The notes: generated from the sequence alone by a model not told the origin. A stretch of DNA of 8,166 bases from Chloroflexia bacterium (GCA_013695265.1 JACDAU010000390.1:1-8166), one strand, 5' to 3'. Counted from the stretch's first letter, positions 1-6,608 are shown. A program made the numbers and translations.

Positions 1-573
1 GTTCCGGCCCTACCAGTTCAGTCACGGGTGGAGGCTCGGGCTGTGACGCAGCCGACAGCAGCACCTCCACCCTCAACCTTTTCCCTGCCACCCCGGCTGC
101 CCAGCCGCCTTCCTGGCAAGTGTCCACGTCGGTCGCTTGCACACGTAGCCATTCGCGTGCAGGTAGTGCCGTACCGTCTCTGCACCCACCGCGACTCCCG
201 TCCGCCCCGCTAACTACTCCGCCAGCAGCCCGGTCGTCCAGTTTGGGCTCTCCACTCCCACCGCGCGCGGGCTCAGCCCGATCACCCCCAGGAGCTCTGC
301 CTCTCACTCGGGCGTGACGACCCGCTGGCCCCCCGGTGGGCTCTTCCTCGGCACCGCGTCCGTACCCCCATCCAGGTAGCGCCGCAGCACCCTCTGCACG
401 GTGTCGGGGCTCCGGAGCACCATCGGCGCGATCTCATACGCCGTCTTGCTCTGCGCCGCCAGCAGGACCATCTGGTAGCGGCTGCGCGTCTCCGGGTCCG
501 GGGACTCCTCGCACAACCGCGCGAGTTCCGCGAGTTCGCCCTCCTCAGGCGAGATGCGTATCGGGGCGGGCAT
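1..573 (-). pseudogene. IS630-family transposase, decayed, runs off left edge
   Basis: The minus strand from ATG 573 opens with the helix-turn-helix part of an IS630-type DDE transposase: an arginine-rich helix followed by LLAAQSKTAYEIA and VLRRYLDGG, ending the first open stretch at VVTPE. A good Shine-Dalgarno (GGAAGGAG) lies just upstream. The frame is broken by TGA at 306-304, in a place where the family usually has Trp. Reading on in the same frame gives recognisable transposase sequence (EAELLGVIGLSPRAVGVESP, NWTTGLLAE). A TAG at 216-214 follows, where Tyr is expected, then TVRHYLHANGYVCKRPTWT. Near 76-84 a net one-base loss shifts the frame; the reading resumes as LRVEVLLSAASQPEPPPV to base 1. 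Two nonsense changes and a frameshift make a functional product very unlikely. The catalytic DDE domain would lie beyond the window. The element's end on this side should fall between 590 and 650, but I could not recognise its terminal inverted repeat. Confidence 0.85.
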
Positions 574-648
574 CGTAGCACTCCTTCCTGTTACGATGCC
601 CACCCTATCTCCTTGTCTCCATATGCCGCAAGTCCCCACTGGAAGCAT

Positions 649-1182
649 CTAGTCGGTGGCCAGTCGCCGAGCTTCAGGGGCGTCGGGGCGAAAGCCCGGG
701 CGCTTCTGGATGTCGGCACACGCCGCGCACACCTCCTCCGGGATGAGTCCGGTGCGCATGAGCACCGCGAAGGCCTTACAGCCGATGCAGAAGGCGAAGG
801 CGGACTCGAGTGCCGCGAACACCCCAATAAGCCCCACGAGGGCATAGGCGGCGGAGGTGCGGCGGAAGACGAACGCGAGCAGGAGAGCGCTGAGCGAGAT
901 GGCGGCCCCCATGCCCTGCGCGAAGCGCTTGGGCGGACCCGCGACGTACTTCGGCGGGACCGGCAGTCGGGGGGTGATCACCCGGGTGGATAGCTGGCCG
1001 AGCGGGCTGAGCGTCGGCCCGGCGAGCACGCGCGCGACGAAGCCGTACGCCATCGGCGCGATCAGCCATGGCCGGCGCGTCGCCAGGGTGAGCGCGGCCA
1101 TGAGCGCGACGCCGGCAGCGACGACGCGCGCTGCGACCTCGTTGACCGGGTGGGGGAACGTAAAGATCTTGTTGCCTGCCAT
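649..1182 (-). CDS. DUF4395 family membrane protein with two CxxC pairs
   Basis: This 177-residue protein matches the DUF4395 pattern: an N-terminal FPHPVNEVAARVVAAGV, the conserved block YGFVARVLAGPTLSPLGQLS (46-65) and GPPKRFAQG (82-90). It has four hydrophobic segments at about 16-34, 39-54, 92-107 and 112-131. Two CxxC pairs are visible: C132/C135 in FCIGCK at the end of the last helix, and C152/C155 in VCAAC in the tail. Start 1182 is chosen because homologues begin just before the FPHPVNE block and an AGGGAGG sits upstream. The frame stays open to a GTG at 1293, but that extra stretch is arginine-rich and lacks a suitably spaced Shine-Dalgarno. The biochemical role is not established. 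From memory, relatives often sit near thioredoxin or rhodanese genes, so a thiol-redox or sulfur role is an inference from the cysteines. No such partner is visible here. An extended -10 promoter lies about 67 bases upstream. Confidence 0.88.
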   Translation of the reverse strand: MAGNKIFTFPHPVNEVAARVVAAGVALMAALTLATRRPWLIAPMAYGFVARVLAGPTLSPLGQLSTRVITPRLPVPPKYVAGPPKRFAQGMGAAISLSALLLAFVFRRTSAAYALVGLIGVFAALESAFAFCIGCKAFAVLMRTGLIPEEVCAACADIQKRPGFRPDAPEARRLATD

Positions 1183-1205
1183 CGCCCGACCGTCCTCCCT
1201 AGCGC

Positions 1206-1283
1206 CTAAACGCCTATGTACTCGCCGCCCACCGCCGTCGCGTAGCCGGAGTATACCAGCGGAACGGCGATCACCACTTTCAA
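1206..1283 (-). CDS. possible 25-residue small ORF (doubtful)
   Basis: A TTG at 1283 is preceded by AGGAGG at a spacing of about nine bases. It opens a 25-codon frame beginning LKVVIAVPLVYSGYATA and ending in TAG. The composition is more protein-like (hydrophobic VVIAVPLVY) than the surrounding frames. It lies in the leader between the dehydrogenase and the DUF4395 gene. The frame continues that of the dehydrogenase past its stop, so it could equally be a chance opening or a decayed tail. The DUF4395 promoter element at 1250-1258 lies inside it, which argues against strong selection for coding. No family recognised. Confidence 0.15.
   Translation of the reverse strand: MKVVIAVPLVYSGYATAVGGEYIGV
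1250..1258 (-). promoter_or_regulatory. extended -10 promoter for DUF4395 gene
   Basis: Read on the minus strand, the sequence is TGG followed by TATACT, a five-of-six match to the sigma-70 -10 hexamer (TATAAT) with the extended TGn element. No -35 sits at 17 bases; a TTGAAA lies about 22 bases upstream, which is too far. A start near 1243 would give a leader of about 60 bases before the ATG at 1182. Confidence 0.45.
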
Positions 1284-1400
1284 TTGTGACCACCTCCTAC
1301 CTGGGTGCCACTCATACCTGCCCTCCGTCAGTGATTCGGTGGTGTTGAGGCGATCTGGACGGCGCCGAAACGGCTCGGCCCGTAGCAGTCGACACCGAGC

Positions 1401-2405
1401 CTACCGCCGGATGATGACCTTGAGCGCCGACTCCGTAGGGTCGTCCAGCAACTCCAGCGCCTGCACGGATTCGCCGAGAGAGAAGCGCTGCGTGATGACC
1501 GTACCCGCATTGACCGCGCCCGCGGAGAGGACCCGCAGCACCGATGGGAACTCACTTGCGCTGTTGCGAGAGCCGAGCAGGTCCAGCTCCTTGCGCATCA
1601 GCGTCACGGTGTCCACATCCACCGGTCCTCTGTTCCATCCGACGAGCACGATCCTGCTCGCGTGACCGGCGAGCTCGGTCGTGAGTCTCGTGCACGCGGG
1701 ATTGCCGGTCGCCTCGAACACGACATCGGCCGTTTCGCCGCCGGTGGCATCGGAGACCACGTCCACGGGGTCCCCTCCGTCTCCGCGGATGGTCACCGCC
1801 CCCAACGCTTCCGCGACCTCCAGGCGCCACGCATCGATATCTATGACGAAGACGATGCATCCCCGGGCACGCAGCAGCTGAATGAGCAGCAGGCCGATCG
1901 TCCCAGCGCCGAAGACCGCGGCAACCTGCCCCGTGCCGATCCCCGAGCGCTCGATGGCGTGGTGGGCGATGCTCGTCGGCTCGGCCAGGACGGCCACCTC
2001 GTCGGGCATATTCTCCGGCACGGGGAACAGATTGCGTGTATCCACGGGGAAGCGATCTCGGAGGCCGCCGTCCGCGTGGACCCCCATTACCCGGAGATTC
2101 GCGCAGCAGTTGTAGCGCCCAACCCTGCACGCACGGCACACGTCGCAGCGCAGCAGCGGCTCGACCACCGCACGCTTCCCTGCGAGGTCCGGTCGGCCCG
2201 GTGACTCCAGCACATCGACGAGCAACTCATGTCCGAGCACTCTCGGATACCGGACGAGGGGCGACGTGCCGCGATAGGCGGCGAGGTCGGAGCCGCAGAT
2301 CCCGGCCAGGCGCAACTGCACCAGGGCCTGGCCGGGTCCGACGGACGGGAGGTTGCTGTCGATGACCCGAAGCGCCCCCGGTCCCGTGAGCACCAGCGCC
2401 CGCAT
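1401..2405 (-). CDS. Zn-dependent medium-chain alcohol/polyol dehydrogenase
   Basis: This 334-residue protein belongs to the medium-chain dehydrogenase/reductase superfamily, close in pattern to sorbitol, threonine and galactitol-phosphate dehydrogenases. These enzymes oxidise a secondary alcohol to a ketone with NAD(P), in the cytoplasm. Catalytic zinc ligands visible are C37 (GICGSD), H59 with E60 (GHE), and probably E142 (LAEPTSIAHHA). A structural-zinc loop is complete, with cysteines at 87, 90, 93 and 101. The Rossmann motif GAGTIG is at 166-171. An aspartate at about 189 (VFVIDID) ends the second strand and favours NAD over NADP. Start 2405 is preferred because GGAGGT lies five bases upstream and the protein begins MRALVLTGPG as homologues do; an in-frame extension to 2468 is arginine-rich and unlikely. 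The gene is divergent from the first PhyH-family oxygenase and lies upstream of DUF4395 with a 218-bp gap. The substrate cannot be assigned. Confidence 0.92.
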   Translation of the reverse strand: MRALVLTGPGALRVIDSNLPSVGPGQALVQLRLAGICGSDLAAYRGTSPLVRYPRVLGHELLVDVLESPGRPDLAGKRAVVEPLLRCDVCRACRVGRYNCCANLRVMGVHADGGLRDRFPVDTRNLFPVPENMPDEVAVLAEPTSIAHHAIERSGIGTGQVAAVFGAGTIGLLLIQLLRARGCIVFVIDIDAWRLEVAEALGAVTIRGDGGDPVDVVSDATGGETADVVFEATGNPACTRLTTELAGHASRIVLVGWNRGPVDVDTVTLMRKELDLLGSRNSASEFPSVLRVLSAGAVNAGTVITQRFSLGESVQALELLDDPTESALKVIIRR

Positions 2406-2843
2406 CCGCCACCTCCATCGCCTCGACATCCGTACAACCAGACGGGATGCGCCGCGCTCCCAGAGCACACGACACGCCTATCAAGTGCCGGACCACCGAG
2501 CGACCATGGTGATGGCACATCCGAGGCATCGTATGGTGCCGAATGAGTCAGTCGGAGGCCAATAACCAATTCGCACCGTCGTTGATGAGCGCCTGTCCCC
2601 AATATCCGCCCACTCCCATGCAGACCGAGCCAGGGACTACTGCCCCTTGACCCATCACAGAGGAAGGTGCTACATTGCGCCAATCGGTCCATCATGGCAT
2701 CTAACAGCGCAAAATCGATCAGTCGTCGCGCATGCGGAGGGTGCCCGCTCCCACGTCGGCCGAAGGCTGATCATCGCCTTCACGTCCCGGCAAACACACG
2801 AAGGTGTGGACGAGCACAAACGCGCTGATGAAAGGGAGGAACA
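2406..2843. other. 438-bp divergent intergenic region, no convincing gene
   Basis: This stretch separates the minus-strand dehydrogenase from the plus-strand oxygenase and must hold both promoters. The plus-strand promoter is visible (2647-2676). For the minus strand only a lone TACGAT (plus coordinates 2528-2533) is seen, without a good -35. The surrounding area has GTGCC at 2486-2490, its inverse GGCAC at 2514-2518, and GTGCC again at 2536-2540, which might form an operator. A short palindrome ACCATGGT spans about 2502-2509. A small hairpin CACAC-GAAG-GTGTG lies at 2795-2808, within the oxygenase leader. Frames here are rich in Arg and Pro and look non-coding. Confidence 0.6.
2647..2676 (+). 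promoter_or_regulatory. sigma-70-type promoter for first PhyH-family gene
   Basis: TTGACC (2647-2652) matches the -35 consensus at five of six positions. It is followed after 18 bases by TACATT (2671-2676), preceded by TGC, making an extended -10. This is the best promoter in the window. A start near 2683 would give a leader of about 160 bases before the ATG at 2844, long enough for regulation. Confidence 0.55.
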
Positions 2844-3650
2844 ATGGCGGTATCACCAGCACCGGTCACGGAAGAACAGGTCATGTCCTTTCAGGAGAAA
2901 GGCTATGCCCAGTTCGACGAAGTGCTCACGCCGGAGGAGTTGAGCGATTTCCGCGGCGCGCTCGCCGACGCAACGGGCCGCGCGGAGCTTGGTTACTTCT
3001 ACCGCGAGGGCGGGGAGTACACCCAGCACGTCAATCTGTGGGCCTCCCATGCGGGGGTGCGCAGGCACGTTTTCAATCCGAAACTGGCCGAGATTGCCCG
3101 CCAGCTCAGCCGGAGCGAACGCGTCCGCCTCTGGCACGACCAGCTCATTGTCAAGATGCCGGGCAACGACCCCTCGCGGTGGCACCAGGACCTCCCGCTC
3201 TGGCCGATGATTGACGCGGGCCCGCTCACCTGCTGGCTGGCTTTGGTCGACGTTACCGTCGAGATGGGATGCATGTCATTCCTTCCCGGCTCTCACCGCT
3301 GGGGGCGCCTGGCGGCCGGTACGCTCCCCAGTGAGTTACTCGCCAGCCTGGAAGGCGTGCGGCTGCTCGTTCCCCAGGACAGGCGAGATAGTCTCCAGCC
3401 GGTGACGATCGAGCTCAAGGCGGGGAGCTGCACGTTCCACGACTCCCTGGCCCTGCACTACGCCGGCCCGAATCAGACAGACAAGCCGCGCCAAGGTTTC
3501 ATCATCAACTATATGCCGAACGATGTCCGGTTCAGCGGCAGGAGCCACGTAACCACCGATCCGCTGAATCTCGCCGTAGGCCAACCGATCGCGGGCGAGA
3601 TGTTCCCGATTCTCGCGTCGCGGGATCGGGCGCAGGTCGCCCAGGCCTGA
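2844..3650 (+). CDS. phytanoyl-CoA dioxygenase (PhyH) family oxygenase
   Basis: This 268-residue protein has the length and motif order of PhyH-family Fe(II)/2-oxoglutarate oxygenases. These hydroxylate an unactivated carbon of a small molecule, using O2 and 2-oxoglutarate. The N-terminal FQEKGYAQFDEVLTPEEL (16-33) is the usual family opening. The iron-binding HxD is H114-Q-D116 in SRWHQDLPLWP, preceded by the common VKMPG. FLPGSH (146-151) is the conserved turn. The distal iron ligand is H205 (LALHYAGPN) and the 2-oxoglutarate-binding arginine is probably R216 (KPRQGF). All expected residues are present, so it should be active. The start has a strong GGGAGGA at 2834-2840. It is transcribed alone or first, with a 435-bp gap downstream. 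The substrate is unknown; PhyH family members act on lipids, natural products, osmolytes and phosphonates, and this sequence does not discriminate between them. Confidence 0.92.
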   Translation: MAVSPAPVTEEQVMSFQEKGYAQFDEVLTPEELSDFRGALADATGRAELGYFYREGGEYTQHVNLWASHAGVRRHVFNPKLAEIARQLSRSERVRLWHDQLIVKMPGNDPSRWHQDLPLWPMIDAGPLTCWLALVDVTVEMGCMSFLPGSHRWGRLAAGTLPSELLASLEGVRLLVPQDRRDSLQPVTIELKAGSCTFHDSLALHYAGPNQTDKPRQGFIINYMPNDVRFSGRSHVTTDPLNLAVGQPIAGEMFPILASRDRAQVAQA

Positions 3651-3814
3651 GAACGGGGGGTTCAGTTGCAGCCCACTGGGTGATTGAGGCAGCGGGCGCG
3701 CGCCGGAGGCAATCTGCGGGACGAGCAGTTGCAGGTGGTGTTAGATTGATCCTGCCAGCAATGGCCAGGTGGTCGCGTGTCCTGGATCGCATGGACACTA
3801 CCAGTAAGCTTCGA

Positions 3815-3834
3815 AAGGCCGCGCCTTAGGTTTT
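3815..3834 (+). terminator. possible weak Rho-independent terminator
   Basis: AAGGC-CGC-GCCTT forms a perfect five-base-pair stem with a three-base loop, followed after AGG by four T residues. The stem is short and the T-tract is displaced, so termination would be weak. It lies about 165 bases after the first PhyH-family stop codon, downstream of another small hairpin (3777-3798). Confidence 0.3.
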
Positions 3835-4006
3835 GTAAGAGGGCGTGGTCGCGGGCGACGATGTCGGAGGAGGGGAACCCGAAGCCCCGCTCCGGCTTGA
3901 GTCGCTGTTGCCGGTTGTCGTGGTCGCGCTCCAGTCCGGCCGTATCATAGGGCCTCCCTGGTTGCGGGTGCGCCCTGCCTCTGCCCCGCTCATGGTGCCC
4001 TGCCGG

Positions 4007-4035
4007 TTCACCCGCTCGTCCTTCTGTGATACGAT
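4007..4035 (+). promoter_or_regulatory. extended -10 promoter for second PhyH-family gene
   Basis: TTCACC (4007-4012), a four-of-six match to the -35 consensus, is followed after 17 bases by TACGAT (4030-4035). TGA precedes the hexamer, giving an extended -10. The -10 ends 50 bases before the ATG at 4086. The core TGTGATACnAT is shared with the element before the hydrolase gene at 5336-5346. Confidence 0.5.
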
Positions 4036-4085
4036 TCCGGTCCAGGATCGCAACCGGCTGCCTCGACGACCGAAGGAGTACCGTG

Positions 4086-4928
4086 ATGACCGCCCCCGCC
4101 GCCAGGTATACCCTCGAGTACCGCCTGCGTAATCACGACCTCCCCGATCCCTCCCGCCCCGTGGAGGTCCACGCCTCCGCCGAGGAGGTCGCGGGGTTCG
4201 CCCGCGACGGCTACCTCGTCCGCGAACAACTCTTCGAAGGTCGCCAGCTCGACCGACTGCGCGCCGCGCTCGACGCGGTCGTTGCCGTAGAGTCCCGAGA
4301 TGCTGGCGCGGAGCGCGGGCGAGACCGCCGCTTCGGTGGGCTCTTCCTCCGCCACCTCATGGATAAGCACCCGGACTTCCTGGATCTGCTCGCATACCAG
4401 CCGCTGCTCTCCGTCGCGCGCGCAATGCTCGGGCCGCAGGTGCAGGTGCGCGGCCTCTCCGCCCGCGTCACCAACCCCGGCCAGCCCGGGCAGGAGACGC
4501 ACTGGCACTTCCACCAGCGGCTGATCCCGGACCCCGTCCCGCCCTTCTTTAGCCGCCCCCAGACCATCGACGCGCTGATCTACCTCGATGACGCCGACGA
4601 CCGCAACGGCCCTCTGCTCGTCGTGCCCGGCTCGCACCAGCGCACGGATGAGGATCTGCCCGCGGGGGAGTACGGCGACCTGCCCGACCAGGTGACGCTG
4701 CGCCTGCCGGCGGGCTCCGTCGCCATGTGCCACGGCGCGCTCTGGCACCGCGCAATGCCGAACACCGCCGAGGGCACGGTCCGCCGCTTGCTGCTGCTGG
4801 GTTACGGTCCCACCTGGATGAAGCAGTCCATCTACGGCACTCGCCCGGAGGACGGACTGACCACGCGCCTGTTGGAATCCGCGGACGCGGAGACGCGCGA
4901 GCTCCTCGGCGTGGCGGGATATATGTAG
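4086..4928 (+). CDS. PhyH-family oxygenase with HxH in place of HxD
   Basis: This 280-residue protein has the PhyH fold signatures: FARDGYLVREQLFEGRQL (38-55) at the N-terminus, a turn LLVVPGSH (177-184), and a C-terminal GALWHRAMPNTAEG with the distal iron histidine H221 and candidate 2-oxoglutarate arginines R233/R234. Where the first family member has WHQD, this one reads HWHFHQ (139-144), so the aspartate position is taken by H143. That would give an all-histidine iron site or an alternative carboxylate ligand. From memory, relatives with the same HWHFHQ block followed by IPDP exist, so this may be a subfamily trait rather than damage. Start 4086 is supported by GGAG at 4075-4078; the frame is open further upstream without a better site. 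It shares little with the first PhyH-family protein beyond the fold, so they are not a recent duplication. The substrate is unknown. Confidence 0.88.
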   Translation: MTAPAARYTLEYRLRNHDLPDPSRPVEVHASAEEVAGFARDGYLVREQLFEGRQLDRLRAALDAVVAVESRDAGAERGRDRRFGGLFLRHLMDKHPDFLDLLAYQPLLSVARAMLGPQVQVRGLSARVTNPGQPGQETHWHFHQRLIPDPVPPFFSRPQTIDALIYLDDADDRNGPLLVVPGSHQRTDEDLPAGEYGDLPDQVTLRLPAGSVAMCHGALWHRAMPNTAEGTVRRLLLLGYGPTWMKQSIYGTRPEDGLTTRLLESADAETRELLGVAGYM

Positions 4929-5023
4929 GGCTGCGCCGCCCGAACACTGAACGCGAGCAGGCCGGTGTAGGTTACACGGTCGATACAGAATAGTCGCCAT
5001 TAGCGGGGGTACGGGGCGTGCAA

Positions 5024-5045
5024 CCGCTCACTGCGGGCCGAGCGG
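5024..5045 (+). other. hairpin CCGCTC/GAGCGG
   Basis: A perfect six-base inverted repeat with a ten-base loop lies about 95 bases after the second PhyH-family stop codon and before the DUF62-like remnant. No T-run follows, so it is not a classical terminator. A second small stem, GTGTA-GGT-TACAC, lies at 4965-4977. They may act together in 3'-end formation, or be chance in G+C-rich DNA. Confidence 0.25.
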
Positions 5046-5083
5046 CTTGGCGCGACAGTGCCTGATAGAGGGCGACATGGCGA

Positions 5084-5298
5084 GTGTTGGTGCACATTGT
5101 GGCGGACTACGGGCAGGGAGATCTCGCGTTCGCCGAGGTGGCGCAGCGCATCAAGCTCTACCTCCCCGACGCCGAGCCGGTGACCACCCCCCTACCGCCC
5201 TTCGCCACGCTTGCCGCGGGCTTCTGCGTCGCACCGACTGGGCGCAAGCACCTCCTGCTGACCACTTTCACGAGCGGCAGACCCCTTGCCGGAACTGA
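5084..5298 (+). pseudogene. 5' remnant resembling a SAM hydrolase/halogenase (DUF62-like) gene
   Basis: From GTG 5084 (alternative GTG 5090) the frame reads VHIVADYGQGDLAFAEV, then IKLYLPDAEPV and PPFATLAAGFCVA. This resembles the start of the DUF62 family, which hydrolyses or halogenates S-adenosylmethionine: an [ST]DFGxxD-like opening, a helix, a PDA turn, then a VPPxD-like loop and an Ala-rich helix. Those enzymes are about 250-300 residues long. Here similarity stops after some 47 residues. A +2 shift near 5225 gives AQAPPADHFHERQTPCRN, which faintly resembles the next family segment before a TGA at 5296-5298. The original frame runs to 5386 but loses family likeness and overlaps the next gene's promoter at 5338-5346. 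I read it as a truncated, frameshifted relic. The family assignment is from memory and tentative; a short real protein cannot be excluded. Confidence 0.45.
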
Positions 5299-5337
5299 TC
5301 GAATCCGCGCCCAGCCGGTGCGTATCGGGAGCGGCTG

Positions 5338-5346
5338 TGATACTAT
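5338..5346 (+). promoter_or_regulatory. extended -10 promoter for alpha/beta hydrolase gene
   Basis: TGA-TACTAT is an extended -10 with five of six matches in the hexamer. No -35 is visible 17 bases upstream, as is common for extended -10 promoters. The hexamer ends 53 bases before the GTG start at 5400, nearly the same spacing as the matching element before the second PhyH-family gene. Confidence 0.4.
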
Positions 5347-5399
5347 CGAGCGCGGTCCTTACGCGGACGTCGGCGTGACAAGATGATCGGAGGGAGCGT

Positions 5400-6443
5400 G
5401 TGGACGCGGACACTTATGTAGAATCTCTCGCCGCCTCCACGCCGCGCTCGTTCGGCTTCTCGGCTGCCACCCGGGATGAGGCGGAGGGCTGGCAACGCGC
5501 TTTCCGGCCCGCGCTGTCCGGCCTGGTCGGACTGGAAGCCATCGCCGCCCGCGGCACACCTCCGATGGACGCGACCCTAGTCCGCTCGGAGGAGGAGCCC
5601 GATCACGTGCGCGAGGAGTGGACGCTGGAGACCGAGCAGGGCTTCCACCTGCCCTTCTACCTGCTGCGCCCGCTCGGTAGCTCAGGCCCGAGGCCCCTCG
5701 TGCTCACACCCCACGGCCACGGCAAGCTCGGCAAGCGGACGTACGTCGGGCTCTCCGAATCCGAGGCGGACCGGCGCGACATGCAGGCGGGCGAGCGGGA
5801 CATCGCACTCCAGGCCGTGCGCGAGGGGAATATCGCCATTGCCCCCGATATGCGCGGATTCGCCGGGCTCAGGCGGCGCGAGGAGATCAAGCGGGACGCG
5901 AACAACTCCTGCCGCACCCTACAGATGCACGCCCTGCTCTTCGGTCGCACCCTCATAGGTGAGCGAGTCTGGGACATCCAACGACTCATCGACTGGGCCG
6001 TGCTGCGCGACGACGTGGATCCGGCGGCCATCGCCATCACCGGCAACTCGGGAGGGGGGACGATCAGCGTCTTCGCTGCAGCCGTGGACGAGCGCATCGC
6101 GGTATGCGTGCCCAGCAGCTACTTCTGCACCTTCAGGGACTCCATCGGCTCGGTCTATCACTGCGAGTGCAACTATGTGCCGGGCATCATGCAACTCGGG
6201 GAGATGTGGGATGTGGCAGGGCTCATTGCCCCCCGCGCCTTCCTCGCCGTCTCCGGTCGTGCCGACCCGCTGTTCCCGATTGAGGCGGTGCGGGAGAGCT
6301 ACGACCAACTACGGCGGATCTACGCGGTGTTTGACGCGGACGCAGAGTGCTGCCTGAGCATCGGGGAGGGTGGGCACCGCTACTACAAGCGTGATGTCTG
6401 GCCATTCATCGAGCGTGCCTTTGCGAGCAGGCATGTCCGATAG
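5400..6443 (+). CDS. alpha/beta hydrolase, acetyl-esterase/dienelactone-hydrolase-like
   Basis: This 347-residue protein is an alpha/beta-hydrolase of the large acetylxylan-esterase-like group (Abhydrolase_7/DLH clan), expected to cleave an ester of a sugar or small molecule. After a helical N-terminal region of about 75 residues comes the core: PLVLTPHGHGKLG (99-111) carries the oxyanion-hole HGHG, IAIAPDMRGFAG (145-156) is the next strand-turn, and the nucleophile elbow is GNSGGG with S217. The triad is completed by D289 (SGRADPLFP) and H326 (GEGGHRYY). All three are intact. There is no signal peptide, so it acts in the cytoplasm. The GTG start has GGAGGG five bases upstream at 5389-5394. 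Cysteines are unusually frequent near 236-256 and 317-318. It lies between the DUF62-like relic and an aldo/keto reductase. The exact ester is not deducible. Confidence 0.88.
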   Translation: MDADTYVESLAASTPRSFGFSAATRDEAEGWQRAFRPALSGLVGLEAIAARGTPPMDATLVRSEEEPDHVREEWTLETEQGFHLPFYLLRPLGSSGPRPLVLTPHGHGKLGKRTYVGLSESEADRRDMQAGERDIALQAVREGNIAIAPDMRGFAGLRRREEIKRDANNSCRTLQMHALLFGRTLIGERVWDIQRLIDWAVLRDDVDPAAIAITGNSGGGTISVFAAAVDERIAVCVPSSYFCTFRDSIGSVYHCECNYVPGIMQLGEMWDVAGLIAPRAFLAVSGRADPLFPIEAVRESYDQLRRIYAVFDADAECCLSIGEGGHRYYKRDVWPFIERAFASRHVR

Positions 6444-6490
6444 TTCCACCGAACTGCGCAGGCGCCTCGCCCCGGGCAACGACAGAAACA

Positions 6491-6516
6491 GGGTCATCGG
6501 CGCGACTGCCTGACCC
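6491..6516 (+). other. hairpin after hydrolase gene
   Basis: GGGTCA (6491-6496) pairs perfectly with TGACCC (6511-6516). Inside the loop GGC (6499-6501) pairs with GCC (6508-6510), extending the stem after a two-base bulge. It lies about 47 bases past the hydrolase stop codon. No T-run follows, so intrinsic termination is doubtful. Two CCCGGG hexamers (6471-6476 and 6514-6519) are nearby. The rest of 6444-6608 shows no recognisable promoter. Confidence 0.3.
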
Positions 6517-6608
6517 GGGCGATGGCCAAAGCGATGGCGGCTTGCGTGGCATTTGTCCGGTCTGAGGAGCTGGGAACCTGTGGTGCCGACATGTGAGAGG
6601 GGGATGGG

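Larger units (their letters stand above)
3651..4085. other. 435-bp intergenic region between the two PhyH-family genes
   Basis: No convincing gene is present. Open frames exist on both strands, but they are rich in Arg, Pro and Ser, lack Shine-Dalgarno sequences and resemble nothing I know. It holds an imperfect terminator-like structure at 3815-3834, a weaker hairpin GTGTCC/GGACAC at 3777-3798, and the promoter of the next gene at 4007-4035. The 3650-3775 part shows nothing recognisable. Confidence 0.6.

Noticed and set aside
1183..1293. Longer N-terminus for the DUF4395 protein from GTG 1293
   Set aside because: The added 37 residues are Arg/Gly-rich, lack a properly spaced Shine-Dalgarno and contain the likely promoter; family members start near the FPHPVNE block.
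2694..2828. Small ATG frame in the leader of the first PhyH-family gene
   Set aside because: No good Shine-Dalgarno, Arg/Pro-rich product, no family likeness. Kept only as a remark on the leader.
3826..4053. Minus-strand open frame of 75 codons between the two PhyH-family genes
   Set aside because: Composition is Ser/Thr/Gly/Arg-rich, no Shine-Dalgarno or family likeness, and it overlaps the promoter of the next gene.
4008..5000. Long 330-codon frame on the minus strand opposite the second PhyH-family gene
   Set aside because: It mirrors a gene with clear family motifs in G+C-rich DNA, where opposite frames stay open by codon bias; its protein shows no recognisable domain.
6471..6519. Pair of CCCGGG hexamers as a terminator or operator
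   Set aside because: Self-complementary six-base G+C words are common in this DNA and the 37-base separation gives no convincing structure; the overlapping GGGTCA/TGACCC hairpin is a better reading.
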